Below are positions 37,469-50,472 of a stretch of 64,000 nucleotides of DNA, piece after piece. The translations under genes and the position numbers were made by a program. Below the pieces are notes generated by a model. That model saw nothing but the letters and a program-made list of their open reading frames with translations. It searched no databases and was not told the DNA's origin. This DNA comes from Limanda limanda (lineage: Eukaryota > Chordata > Actinopteri > Pleuronectiformes > Pleuronectidae). Every line of letters begins with the position of its first letter. The first letter of the stretch is position 1. The stretch is taken from assembly GCF_963576545.1 (NCBI RefSeq), contig NW_026870532.1:992001-1056000 (forward strand), given 5' to 3'.

Positions 37469-40400
37469 AAGTTATTCAAGAATATCTCTTTCTCCTATGT
37501 GCTTTCATCCCTAACCCTAACCCTAACCCTTCCGAAAGTCGGAGAAGCTCAAGGATGGTACCGATCGATGCGCGCTACCCCATTTAGTGGGGGTAGAGCC
37601 TACTTGCAAGTCTCTCCGACCTTCACAAAAAAAGTTATTCAAGAATATCTCCTCAGATTTGGGGGAATTTCGTCGGTCGACCTCTTCCGAAGGTCGTACA
37701 AGCTCGGGGATGGTACCAATCGATCCGCAGGACCCAAATTAGTCCAGATGCAACCACTTTCCAAGTCTCTCCGACCTTCACAAAAAAAGTTATTCAAGAA
37801 TATCTCTTTCTCCTATGTGCTTTCATCCCTAACCCTAACCCTAACCCTTCCGAAAGTCGGAGAAGCTCAAGGATGGTACCGATCGATGCGCGCTACCCCA
37901 TTTAGTGGGGGTAGAGCCTACTTGCAAGTCTCTCCGACCTTCACAAAAAACGTTATTCAAGAATATCTCTTTCTCCTATGTGCTTTCATCCCTAACCCTA
38001 ACCCTAACCCTTCCGAAAGTCGGAGAAGCTCAAGGATGGTACCGATCGATGCGCGCTACCCCATTTAGTGGGGGTAGAGCCTACTTGCAAGTCTCTCCGA
38101 CCTTCACAAAAAAAGTTATTCAAGAATATCTCCTCAGATTTGGGGGAATTTCGTCGGTCGACCTCTTCCGAAGGTCGTACAAGCTCGGGGATGGTACCAA
38201 TCGATCTGCAGGACCCAAATTAGTCCAGATGCAACCACTTTCCAAGTCTCTCCGACCTTCACAAAAAAAGTTATTCAAGAATATCTCTTTCTCCTATGTG
38301 CTTTCATCCCTAACCCTAACCCTAACCCTTCCGAAAGTCGGAGAAGCTCAAGGATGGTACCGATCGATGCGCGCTACCCCATTTAGTGGGGGTAGAGCCT
38401 ACTTGCAAGTCTCTCCGACCTTCACAAAAAAAGTTATTCAAGAATATCTCCTCAGATTTGGGGGAATTTCGTCGGTCGACCTCTTCCGAAGGTCGTACAA
38501 GCTCGGGGATGGTACCAATCGATCCGCAGGACCCAAATTAGTCCAGATGCAACCACTTTTCAAGTCTCTCCGACCTTCACAAAAAAAGTTATTCAAGAAT
38601 ATCTCTTTCTCTTATGTGCTTTCATCCCTAACCCTAACCCTAACCCTTCCGAAAGTCGGAGAAGCTCAAGGATGGTACCGATCGATGCGCGCTACCCCAT
38701 TTAGTGGGGGTAGAGCCTACTTGCAAGTCTCTCCGACCTTCACAAAAAACGTTATTCAAGAATATCTCTTTCTCCTATGTGCTTTCATCCCTAACCCTAA
38801 CCCTAACCCTTCCGAAAGTCGGAGAAGCTCAAGGATGGTACCGATCGATGCGCGCTACCCCATTTAGTGGGGGTAGAGCCTACTTGCAAGTCTCTCCGAC
38901 CTTCACAAAAAAAGTTATTCAAGAATATCTCCTCAGATTTGGGGGAATTTCGTCGGTCGACCTCTTCCGAAGGTCGTACAAGCTCGGGGATGGTACCAAT
39001 CGATCTGCAGGACCCAAATTAGTCCAGATGCAACCACTTTCCAAGTCTCTCCGACCTTCACAAAAAAAGTTATTCAAGAATATCTCTTTCTCCTATGTGC
39101 TTTCATCCCTAACCCTAACCCTAACCCTTCCGAAAGTCGGAGAAGCTCAAGGATGGTACCGATCGATGCGCGTTACCCCATTTAGTGGGGGTAGAGCCTA
39201 CTTGCAAGTCTCTCCGACCTTCACAAAAAAAGTTATTCAAGAATATCTCTTTCTCCTATGTGCTTTCATCCCTAACCCTAACCCTAACCCTTCCGAAAGT
39301 CGGAGAAGCTCAAGGATGGTACCGATCGATGCGCGCTACCCCATTTTGTGGGGGTAGAGCTTACTTGCAAGTCTCTCCGACCTTCACAAAAAAAGTTATT
39401 CAAGAATATCTCCTCAGATTTGGGGGAATTTCGTCGGTCGACCTCTTTCGAAGGTCGTACAAGCTCAAGGATGGTACCAATCGATCCGCAGGACCCAAAT
39501 TAGTCCAGATGCAACCACTTTCCAAGTCTCTCCGACCTTCACAAAAAAAGTTATTCAAGAATATCTCTTTCTCCTATGTGCTTTCATCCCTAACCCTAAC
39601 CCTAACCCTTCCGAAAGTCGGAGAAGCTCAAGGATGGTACCGATCGATGCGCGCTACCCCATTTAGTGGGGGTAGAGCCTACTTGCAAGTCTCTCCGACC
39701 TTCACAAAAAAAGTTATTCAAGAATATCTCCTCAGATTTGGGGGAATTTCGTCGGTCGACCTCTTCCGAAGGTCGTACAAGCTCGGGGATGGTACCAATC
39801 GATCCGCAGGACCCAAATTAGTCCAGATGCAACCACTTTCCAAGTCTCTCCGACCTTCACAAAAAAAGTTATTCAAGAATATCTCTTTCTCCTATGTGCT
39901 TTCATCCCTAACCCTAACCCTTCCGAAAGTCGGAGAAGCTCAAGGATGGTACCGATCGATGCGCGCTACCCCATTTAGTGGGGGTAGAGCCTACTTGCAA
40001 GTCTCTCCGACCTTCACAAAAAAAGTTATTCAAGAATATCTCTTTCTCCTATGTGCTTTCAGCCCTAACCCTAACCCTAACCCTTCCGAAAGTCGGAGAA
40101 GCTCAAGGATGGTACCGATCGATGCGCGCTACCCCATTTAGTGGGGGTAGAGCCTACTTGCAAGTCTCTCCGACCTTCACAAAAAAAGTTATTCAAGAAT
40201 ATCTCCTCAGATTTGGGGGAATTTCGTCGGTCGACCTCTTCCGAAGGTCGTACAAGCTCGGGGATGGTACCAATCGATCCGCAGGACCCAAATTAGTCCA
40301 GATGCAACCACTTTCCAAGTCTCTCCGACCTTCACAAAAAAAGTTATTCAAGAATATCTCTTTCTCCTATGTGCTTTCATCCCTAACCCTAACCCTAACC

Positions 40401-42427
40401 CTTCCGAAAGTCGGAGAAGCTCAAGGATGGTACCGATCGATGCGCGCTACCCCATTTAGTGGGGGTAGAGCCTACTTGCAAGTCTCTCCGACCTTCACAA
40501 AAAAAGTTATTCAAGAATATCTCTTTCTCCTATGTGCTTTCATCCCTAACCCTAACCCTAACCCTTCCGAAAGTCGGACAAGCTCAAAGATGGTACCGAT
40601 CGATGCGCGCTACCCCATTTAGTGGGGGTAGAGCCTACTTGCAAGTCTCTCCGACCTTCACAAAAAAAGTTATTCAAGAATATCTCCTCAGATTTGGGGG
40701 AATTTCGTCGGTCGACCTCTTCCGAAGGTCGTACAAGCTCGGGGATGGTACCAATCGATCCGCAGGACCCAAATTAGTCCAGATGCAACCACTTTCCAAG
40801 TCTCTCCGACCTTCACAAAAAAAGTTATTCAAGAATATCTCTTTCTCCTATGTGCTTTCATCCCTAACCCTAACCCTAACCCTTCCGAAAGTCGGAGAAG
40901 CTCAAGGATGGTACCGATCGATGCGCGCTACCCCATTTAGTGGGGGTAGAGCCTACTTGCAAGTCTCTCCGACCTTCACAAAAAAAGTTATTCAAGAATA
41001 TCTCCTCAGATTTGGGGGAATTTCGTCGGTCGACCTCTTCCGAAGGTCGTACAAGCTCGGGGATGGTACCAATCGATCCGCAGGACCCAAATTAGTCCAG
41101 ATGCAACCACTTTCCAAGTCTCTCCGACCTTCACAAAAAAAGTTATTCAAGAATATCTCTTTCTCCTATGTGCTTTCATCCCTAACCCTAACCCTAACCC
41201 TTCCGAAAGTCGGAGAAGCTCAAGGATGGTACCGATCGATGCGCGCTACCCCATTTAGTGGGGGTAGAGCCTACTTGCAAGTCTCTCCGACCTTCACAAA
41301 AAAAGTTATTCAAGAATATCTCTTTCTCCTATGTGCTTTCATCCCTAACCCTAACCCTAACCCTTCCGAAAGTCGGAGAAGCTCAAGGATGGTACCGATC
41401 GATGCGCGCTACCCCATTTAGTGGGGGTAGAGCCTACTTGCAAGTCTCTCCGACCTTCACAAAAAAAGTTATTCAAGAATATCTCTTTCTCCTATGTGCT
41501 TTCATCCCTAACCCTAACCCTAACCCTTCCGAAAGTCGGAGAAGCTCAAAGATGGTACCGATCGATGTGCGCTACCCCATTTAGTGGGGGTAGAGCCTAC
41601 TTGCAAGTCTCTCCGACCTTCACAAAAAAAGTTATTCAAGAATATCTCCTCAGATTTGGGGGAATTTCGTCGGTCGACCTCTTCCGAAGGTCGTACAAGC
41701 TCGGGGATGGTACCAATCGATCCGCAGGACCCAAATTAGTCCAGATGCAACCACTTTCCAAGTCTCTCCGACCTTCACAAAAAAAGTTATTCAAGAATAT
41801 CTCTTTCTCCTATGTGCTTTCATCCCTAACCCTAACCCTAACCCTTCCGAAAGTCGGAGAAGCTCAAGGATGGTACCGATCGATGCGCGTTACCCCATTT
41901 AGTGGGGGTAGAGCCTACTTGCAAGTCTCTCCGACCTTCACAAAAAAAGTTATTCAAGAATATCTCCTCAGATTTGGGGGAATTTCGTCGGTCGACCTCT
42001 TCCGAAGGTCGTACAAGCTCGGGGATGGTACCAATCGATCCGCAGGACCCAAATTAGTCCAGATGCAACCACTTTCCAAGTCTCTCCGACCTTCACAAAA
42101 AAAGTTATTCAAGAATATCTCTTTCTCCTATGTGCTTTCATCCCTAACCCTAACCCTAACCCTTCCGAAAGTCGGAGAAGCTCAAGGATGGTACCGATCG
42201 ATGCGCGCTACCCCATTTAGTGGGGGTAGAGCCTACTTGCAAGTCTCTCCGACCTTCACAAAAAAAGTTATTCAAGAATATCTCTTTCTCCTATGTGCTT
42301 TCATCCCTAACCCTAACCCTAACCCTTCCGAAAGTCGGAAAAGCTCAAGGATGGTACCGATCGATGCGCGCTACCCCATTTAGTGGGGGTAGAGCCTACT
42401 TGCAAGTCTCTCCGACCTTCACAAAAA
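37469..42427. repeat. B-rich higher-order unit, copy 2, 4959 bp
   Basis: Matches copy 1 at 5764-bp spacing, then 5758 after the short a monomer at 39866-40022, then 4959 after the missing 799-bp duplication; 5764 minus 4959 is 805, that is 799 plus one hexamer. Private changes include CTTATG near 38611, ATTTTGTG near 39347 with GCTTAC near 39361, and GCGTTACC near 41890. The CTCAAGGATGG B marker recurs near 39467. Confidence 0.9.
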
Positions 42428-44196
42428 AAGTTATTCAAGAATATCTCTTTCTCCTATGTGCTTTCATCCCTAACCCTAACCCTAACCCTTCCGAAAGTCG
42501 GAGAAGCTCAAGGATGGTACCGATCGATGCGCGCTACCCCATTTAGTGGGGGTAGAGCCTACTTGCAAGTCTCTCCGACCTTCACAAAAAAAGTTATTCA
42601 AGAATATCTCTTTCTCCTATGTGCTTTCATCCCTAACCCTAACCCTAACCCTTCCGAAAGTCGGAGAAGCTCAAGGATGGTACCGATCGATGCGTGCTAC
42701 CCCATTTAGTGGGGGTAGAGCCTACTTGCAAGTCTCTCCGACCTTCACAAAAAAAGTTATTCAAGAATATCTCCTCAGATTTGGGGGAATTTCGTCGGTC
42801 GACCTCTTCCGAAGGTCGTACAAGCTCGGGGATGGTACCAATCGATCCGCAGGACCCAAATTAGTCCAGATGCAACCACTTTCCAAGTCTCTCCGACCTT
42901 CACAAAAAAAGTTATTCAAGAATATCTCTTTCTCCTATGTGCTTTCATCCCTAACCCTAACCCTAACCCTTCCGAAAGTCGGAGAAGCTCAAGGATGGTA
43001 CCGATCGATGCGCGCTACCCCATTTAGTGGGGGTAGAGCCTACTTGCAAGTCTCTCCGACCTTCACAAAAAAAGTTATTCAAGAATATCTCTTTCTCCTA
43101 TGTGCTTTCATCCCTAACCCTAACCCTAACCCTTCCGAAAGTCGGAGAAGCTCAAGGATGGTACCGATCGATGCGCGCTACCCCATTTAGTGGGAATAGA
43201 GCCTACTTGCAAGTCTCTCCGACCTTCACAAAAAAAGTTATTCAAGAATATCTCTTTCTCCTATGTGCTTTCATCCCTAGCCCTAACCCTAACCCTTCCG
43301 AAAGTCGGAGAAGCTCAAGGATGGTACCGATCGATGCGCGCAACCCCATTTAGTGGGGGTAGAGCCTACTTGCAAGTCTCTCCGACCTTCACAAAAAAAG
43401 TTATTCAAGAATATCTCCTCAGATTTGGGGGAATTTCGTCGGTCGACCTCTTCCGAAGGTCGTACATGCTCTAGGATGGTACCAATCGATCCGCAGGACC
43501 CAAATTAGTCCAGATGCAACCACTTTCCAAGTCTCTCCGACCTTCACAAAAAAAGTTATTCAAGAATATCTCTTTCTCCTATGTGCTTTCAGCCCTAACC
43601 CTAACCCTAACCCTTCCGAAAGTCGGAGAAGCTCAAGGATGGTACCGATCGATGCGCGCTACCCCATTTAGTGGGGGTAGAGCCTACTTGCAAGTCTCTC
43701 CGACCTTCACAAAAAACGTTATTCAAGAATATCTCTTTCTCCTATGTGCTTTCATCCCTAACCCTAACCCTAACCCTTCCGAAAGTCGGAGAAGCTCAAG
43801 GATGGTACCGATCGATGCGCGCAACCCCATTTAGTGGGGGTAGAGCCTACTTGCAAGTCTCTCCGACCTTCACAAAAAAAGTTATTCAAGAATATCTCCT
43901 CAGATTTGGGGGAATTTCGTCGGTCGACCTCTTCCGAAGGTCGTACAAGCTCGGGGATGGTACCAATCGATCCGCAGGACCCAAATTAGTCCAGATGCAA
44001 CCACTTTCCAAGTCTCTCCGACCTTCACAAAAAAAGTTATTCAAGAATATCTCTTTCTCCTATGTGCTTTCATCCCTAACCCTAACCCTAACCCTTCCGA
44101 AAGTCGGAGAAGCTCAAAGATGGTACCGATCGATGCGCGCTCCCCCATTTAGTGGGGGTAGAGCCTACTTGCAAGTCTCTCCGACCTTCACAAAAA
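42428..44196. repeat. Start of 5632-bp unit: AAAB-type monomers with marked variants
   Basis: AABAAABAABA up to the first 1288-bp copy. Markers are GCGTGCTACC near 42695, GGGAATAGAG at 43195, CCCTAGCCC near 43278 and the B with ATGCTCTAGG near 43466. The same GCGTGC, CCCTAGCCC and ATGCTCTAGG markers come back 5632 bp later (near 48327, 48910 and 49098), so 42428-48059 and 48060-50635 are one long repeat, the second incomplete. Confidence 0.85.
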
Positions 44197-47100
44197 AAGT
44201 TATTCAAGAATATCTCTTTCTCCTATGTGCTTTCATCCCTAACCCTAACCCTAACCCTTCCGAAAGTCGGAGAAGCTCAAGGATGGTACCGATCGATGCG
44301 CTCTACCCCATTTAGTGGGGGTAGAGCCTACTTGCAAGTCTCTCCGACCTTCACAAAAAACGTTATTCAAGAATATCTCTTTCTCCTATGTGCTTTCATC
44401 CCTAACCCTAACCCTAACCCTTCCGAAAGTCGGAGAAGCTCAAGGATGGTACCGATCGATGCGCGCTACCCCATTTAGTGGGGGTAGAGCCTACTTGCAA
44501 GTCTCTCCGACCTTCACAAAAAAAGTTATTCAAGAATATCTCCTCAGATTTGGGGGAATTTCGTCGGTCGACCTCTTCCGAAGGTCGTACAAGCTCGGGG
44601 ATGGTACCAATCGATCTGCAGGACCCAAATTAGTCCAGATGCAACCACTTTCCAAGTCTCTCCGACCTTCACAAAAAAAGTTATTCAAGAATATCTCTTT
44701 CTCCTATGTGCTTTCATCCCTAACCCTAACCCTAACCCTTCCGAAAGTCGGAGAAGCTCAAGGATGGTACCGATCGATGCGCGCTACCCCATTTAGTGGG
44801 GGTAGAGCCTACTTGCAAGTCTCTCCGACCTTCACAAAAAAAGTTATTCAAGAATATCTCTTTCTCCTATGTGCTTTCATCCCTAACCCTAACCCTAACC
44901 CTTCCGAAAGTCGGAGAAGCTCAAGGATGGTACCGATCGATGCGCGCTACCCCATTTAGTGGGGGTAGAGCCTACTTGCAAGTCTCTCCGACCTTCACAA
45001 AAAAAGTTATTCAAGAATATCTCTTTCTCCTATGTGCTTTCATCCCTAACCCTAACCCTAACCCTTCCGAAAGTCGGAGAAGCTCAAGGATGGTACCGAT
45101 CGATGCGCGCAACCCCATTTAGTGGGGGTAGAGCCTACTTGCAAGTCTCTCCGACCTTCACAAAAAAAGTTATTCAAGAATATCTCCTCAGATTTTGGGG
45201 AATTTCGTCGGTCGACCTCTTCCGAAGGTCGTACAAGCTCGGGGATGGTACCAATCGATCCGCAGGACCCAAATTAGTCCAGATGCAACCACTTTCCAAG
45301 TCTCTCCGACGTTCACAAAAAAAGTTATTCAAGAATATCTCTTTCTCCTATGTGCTTTCATCCCTAACCCTAACCCTAACCCTTCCGAAAGTCAGAGAAG
45401 CTCAAGGATGTTACCGATCGATGCGCGCTACCCCATTTAGTGGGGGTAGAGCCTACTTGCAAGTCTCTCCGACCTTCACAAAAAAAGTTATTCAAGAATA
45501 TCTCTTTCTCCTATGTGCTTTCATCCCTAACCCTAACCCTAACCCTTCCGAAAGTCGGAGAAGCTCAAGGATGGTACCGATCGATGCGCGCTACCCCATT
45601 TAGTGGGGGTAGAGCCTACTTGCAAGTCTCTCCGACCTTCACAAAAAAAGTTATTCAAGAATATCTCTTTCTCCTATGTGCTTTCATCCCTAACCCTAAC
45701 CCTAACCCTTCCGAAAGTCGGAGAAGCTCAAGGATGGTACCGATCGATGCGTGCTACCCCATTTAGTGGGGGTAGAGCCTACTTGCAAGTCTCTCCGACC
45801 TTCACAAAAAAAGTTATTCAAGAATATCTCCTCAGATTTGGGGGAATTTCGTCGGTCGACCTCTTCCGAAGGTCGTACAAGCTCGGGGATGGTACCAATC
45901 GATCTGCAGGACCCAAATTAGTCCAGATGCAACCACTTTCCAAGTCTCTCCGACCTTCACAAAAAAAGTTATTCAAGAATATCTCTTTCTCCTATGTGCT
46001 TTCATCCCTAACCCTAACCCTAACCCTTCCGAAAGTCGGAGAAGCTCAAGGATGGTACCGATCGATGCGCGCTACCCCATTTAGTGGGGGTAGAGCCTAC
46101 TTGCAAGTCTCTCCGACCTTCACAAAAAAAGTTATTCAAGAATATCTCTTTCTCCTATGTGCTTTCATCCCTAACCCTAACCCTAACCCTTCCGAAAGTC
46201 GGAGAAGCTCAAGGATGGTACCGATCGATGCGCGCTACCCCATTTAGTGGGGTAGAGCCTACTTGCAAGTCTCTCCGACCTTCACAAAAAAAGTTATTCA
46301 AGAATATCTCTTTCTCCTATGTGCTTTCATCCCTAACCCTAACCCTAACCCTTCCGAAAGTCGGAGAAGCTCAAGGATGGTACCGATCGATGCGCGCAAC
46401 CCCATTTAGTGGGGGTAGAGCCTACTTGCAAGTCTCTCCGACCTTCACAAAAAAAGTTATTCAAGAATATCTCCTCAGATTTTGGGGAATTTCGTCGGTC
46501 GACCTCTTCCGAAGGTCGTACAAGCTCGGGGATGGTACCAATCGATCCGCAGGACCCAAATTAGTCCAGATGCAACCACTTTCCAAGTCTCTCCGACCTT
46601 CACAAAAAAAGTTATTCAAGAATATCTCTTTCTCCTATGTGCTTTCATCCCTAACCCTAACCCTAACCCTTCCGAAAGTCAGAGAAGCTCAAGGATGGTA
46701 CCGATCGATGCGCGCTACCCCATTTAGTGGGGGTAGAGCCTACTTGCAAGTCTCTCCGACCTTCACAAAAAAAGTTATTCAAGAATATCTCTTTCTCCTA
46801 TGTGCTTTCATCCCTAACCCTAACCCTAACCCTTCCGAAAGTCGGAGAAGCTCAAGGATGGTACCGATCGATGCGCGCTACCCCATTTAGTGGGGGTAGA
46901 GCCTACTTGCAAGTCTCTCCGACCTTCACAAAAAAAGTTATTCAAGAATATCTCTTTCTCCTATGTGCTTTCATCCCTAACCCTAACCCTAACCCTTCCG
47001 AAAGTCGGAGAAGCTCAAGGATGGTACCGATCGATGCGTGCTACCCCATTTAGTGGGGGTAGAGCCTACTTGCAAGTCTCTCCGACCTTCACAAAAAAAG

Positions 47101-49347
47101 TTATTCAAGAATATCTCCTCAGATTTGGGGGAATTTCGTCGGTCGACCTCTTCCGAAGGTCGTACAAGCTCGGGGATGGTACCAATCGATCAGCAGGACC
47201 CAAATTAGTCCAGATGCAACCACTTTCCAAGTCTCTCCGACCTTCACAAAAAAAGTTATTCAAGAATATCTCTTTCTCCTATGTGCTTTCATCCCTAACC
47301 CTAACCCTAACCCTTCCGAAAGTCGGAGAAGCTCAAGGATGGTACCGATCGATGCGCGCTACCCCATTTAGTGGGGGTAGAGCCTACTTGCAAGTCTCTC
47401 CGACCTTCACAAAAAAAGTTATTCAAGAATATCTCTTTCTCCTATGTGCTTTCATCCCTAACCCTAACCCTAACCCTTCCGAAAGTCGGAGAAGCTCAAG
47501 GATGGTACCGATCGATGCGCGCTACCCCATTTAGTGGGGGTAGAGCCTACTTGCAAGTCTCTCCGACCTTCACAAAAAAAGTTATTCAAGAATATCTCTT
47601 TCTCCTATGTGCTTTCATCCCTAACCCTAACCCTAACCCTTCCGAAAGTCGGAGAAGCTCAAGGATGGTACCGATCGATGCGCGCAACCCCATTTAGTGG
47701 GGGTAGAGCCTACTTGCAAGTCTCTCCGACCTTCACAAAAAAAGTTATTCAAGAATATCTCCTCAGATTTTGGGGAATTTCGTCGGTCGACCTCTTCCGA
47801 AGGTCGTACAAGCTCGGGGATGGTACCAATCGATCCGCAGGACCCAAATTAGTCCAGATGCAACCACTTTCCAAGTCTCTCCGACCTTCACAAAAAAAGT
47901 TATTCAAGAATATCTCTTTCTCCTATGTGCTTTCATCCCTAACCCTAACCCTAACCCTTCCGAAAGTTGGAGAAGCTCAAGGATGGTACCGATCGATGCG
48001 CGCTACCCCATTTAGTGGGGGTAGAGCCTACTTGCAAGTCTCTCCGACCTTCACAAAAAAAGTTATTCAAGAATATCTCTTTCTCCTATGTGCTTTCATC
48101 CCTAACCCTAACCCTAACCCTTCCGAAAGTCGGAGAAGCTCAAGGATGGTACCGATCGATGCGCGCTACCCCATTTAGTGGGGGTAGAGCCTACTTGCAA
48201 GTCTCTCCGACCTTCACAAAAAAAGTTATTCAAGAATATCTCTTTCTCCTATGTGCTTTCATCCCTAACCCTAACCCTAACCCTTCCGAAAGTCGGAGAA
48301 GCTCAAGGATGGTACCGATCGATGCGTGCTACCCCATTTAGTGGGGGTAGAGCCTACTTGCAAGTCTCTCCGACCTTCACAAAAAAAGTTATTCAAGAAT
48401 ATCTCCTCAGATTTGGGGGAATTTCGTCGGTCGACCTCTTCCGAAGGTCGTACAAGCTCGGGGATGGTACCAATCGATCAGCAGGACCCAAATTAGTCCA
48501 GATGCAACCACTTTCCAAGTCTCTCCGACCTTCACAAAAAAAGTTATTCAAGAATATCTCTTTCTCCTATGTGCTTTCATCCCTAACCCTAACCCTAACC
48601 CTTCCGAAAGTCGGAGAAGCTCAAGGATGGTACCGATCGATGCGCGCTACCCCATTTAGTGGGGGTAGAGCCTACTTGCAAGTCTCTCCGACCTTCACAA
48701 AAAAAGTTATTCAAGAATATCTCTTTCTCCTATGTGCTTTCATCCCTAACCCTAACCCTAACCCTTCCGAAAGTCGGAGAAGCTCAAGGATGGTACCGAT
48801 CGATGCGCGCTACCCCATTTAGTGGGGGTAGAGCCTACTTGCAAGTCTCTCCGACCTTCACAAAAAAAGTTATTCAAGAATATCTCTTTCTCCTATGTGC
48901 TTTCATCCCTAGCCCTAACCCTAACCCTTCCGAAAGTCGGAGAAGCTCAAGGATGGTACCGATCGATGCGTGCAACCCCATTTAGTGGGGGTAGAGCCTA
49001 CTTGCAAGTCTCTCCGACCTTCACAAAAAAAGTTATTCAAGAATATCTCCTCAGATTTGGGGGAATTTCGTCGGTCGACCTCTTCCGAAGGTCGTACATG
49101 CTCTAGGATGGTACCAATCGATCCGCAGGACCCAAATTAGTCCAGATGCAACCACTTTCCAAGTCTCTCCGACCTTCACAAAAAAAGTTATTCAAGAATA
49201 TCTCTTTCTCCTATGTGCTTTCATCCCTAACCCTAACCCTAACCCTTCCGAAAGTCGGAGAAGCTCAAGGATGGTACCGATCGATGCGCGCTACCCCATT
49301 TAGTGGGGGTAGAGCCTACTTGCAAGTCTCTCCGACCTTCACAAAAA
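44197..49347. repeat. 1288-bp higher-order unit, four tandem copies
   Basis: Copies are 44197-45484, 45485-46771 (1287 bp, one G deleted near 46250), 46772-48059 and 48060-49347. Each is eight monomers, six A and two B, equal to two AAAB tetramers of 644 bp. One B per copy in the first three carries GATTTTGGGG instead of GATTTGGGGG (near 45193, 46489, 47769), and copies two to four carry GCGTGC in an A. The fourth copy has CCCTAGCCC and ATGCTCTAGG instead. Confidence 0.9.
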
Positions 49348-50472
49348 ACGTTATTCAAGAATATCTCTTTCTCCTATGTGCTTTCATCCCTAACCCTAAC
49401 CCTAACCCTTCCGAAAGTCGGAGAAGCTCAAGGATGGTACCGATCGATGCGCGCTACCCCATTTAGTGGGGGTATAGCCTACTTGCAAGTCTCTCCGACC
49501 TTCACAAAAAAAGTTATTCAAGAATATCTCCTCAGATTTGGGGGAATTTCGTCGGTCGACCTCTTCCGAAGGTCGTACAAGCTCGGGGATGGTACCAATC
49601 GATCTGCAGGACCCAAATTAGTCCAGATGCAACCACTTTCCAAGTCTCTCCGACCTTCACAAAAAAAGTTATTCAAGAATATCTCTTTCTCCTATGTGCT
49701 TTCATCCCTAACCCTAACCCTAACCCTTCCGAAAGTCGGAGAAGCTCAAGGATGGTACCGATCGATGCGCGCTACCCCATTTAGTGGGGGTAGAGCCTAC
49801 TTGCAAGTCTCTCCGACCTTCACAAAAAAAGTTATTCAAGAATATCTCTTTCTCCTATGTGCTTTCATCCCTAACCCTAACCCTAACCCTTCCGAAAGTC
49901 GGAGAAGCTCAAGGATGGTACCGATCGATGCGCGCTACCCCATTTAGTGGGGGTAGAGCCTACTTGCAAGTCTCTCCGACCTTCACAAAAAAAGTTATTC
50001 AAGAATATCTCTTTCTCCTATGTGCTTTCATCCCTAACCCTAACCCTAACCCTTCCGAAAGTCGGAGAAGCTCAAGGATGGTACCGATCGATGCGCGCAA
50101 CCCCATTTAGTGGGGGTAGAGCCTACTTGCAAGTCTCTCCGACCTTCACAAAAAAAGTTATTCAAGAATATCTCCTCAGATTTGGGGGAATTTCGTCGGT
50201 CGACCTCTTCCGAAGGTCGTACAAGCTCGGGGATGGTACCAATCGATCCGCAGGACCCAAATTAGTCCAGATGCAACCACTTTCCAAGTCTCTCCGACCT
50301 TCACAAAAAAAGTTATTCAAGAATATCTCTTTCTCCTATGTGCTTTCATCCCTAACCCTAACCCTAACCCTTCCGAAAGTCGGAGAAGCTCAAGGATGGT
50401 ACCGATCGATGCGCGCTACCCCATTTAGTGGGGGTAGAGCCTACTTGCAAGTCTCTCCGACCTTCACAAAAA
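49348..50472. repeat. Link segment ABAAABA between 1288- and 1594-bp units
   Basis: Monomers A B A A A B A. It carries GGTATAGCC near 49474, a B with GATCTGCAGG near 49603 and an A with GCGCAACC near 50098. The same order and markers appear 9000 bp downstream (58348-59472), where the B at 59155-59309 has CTCATGGATGG and CTTTACAAG as private changes. Confidence 0.85.
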
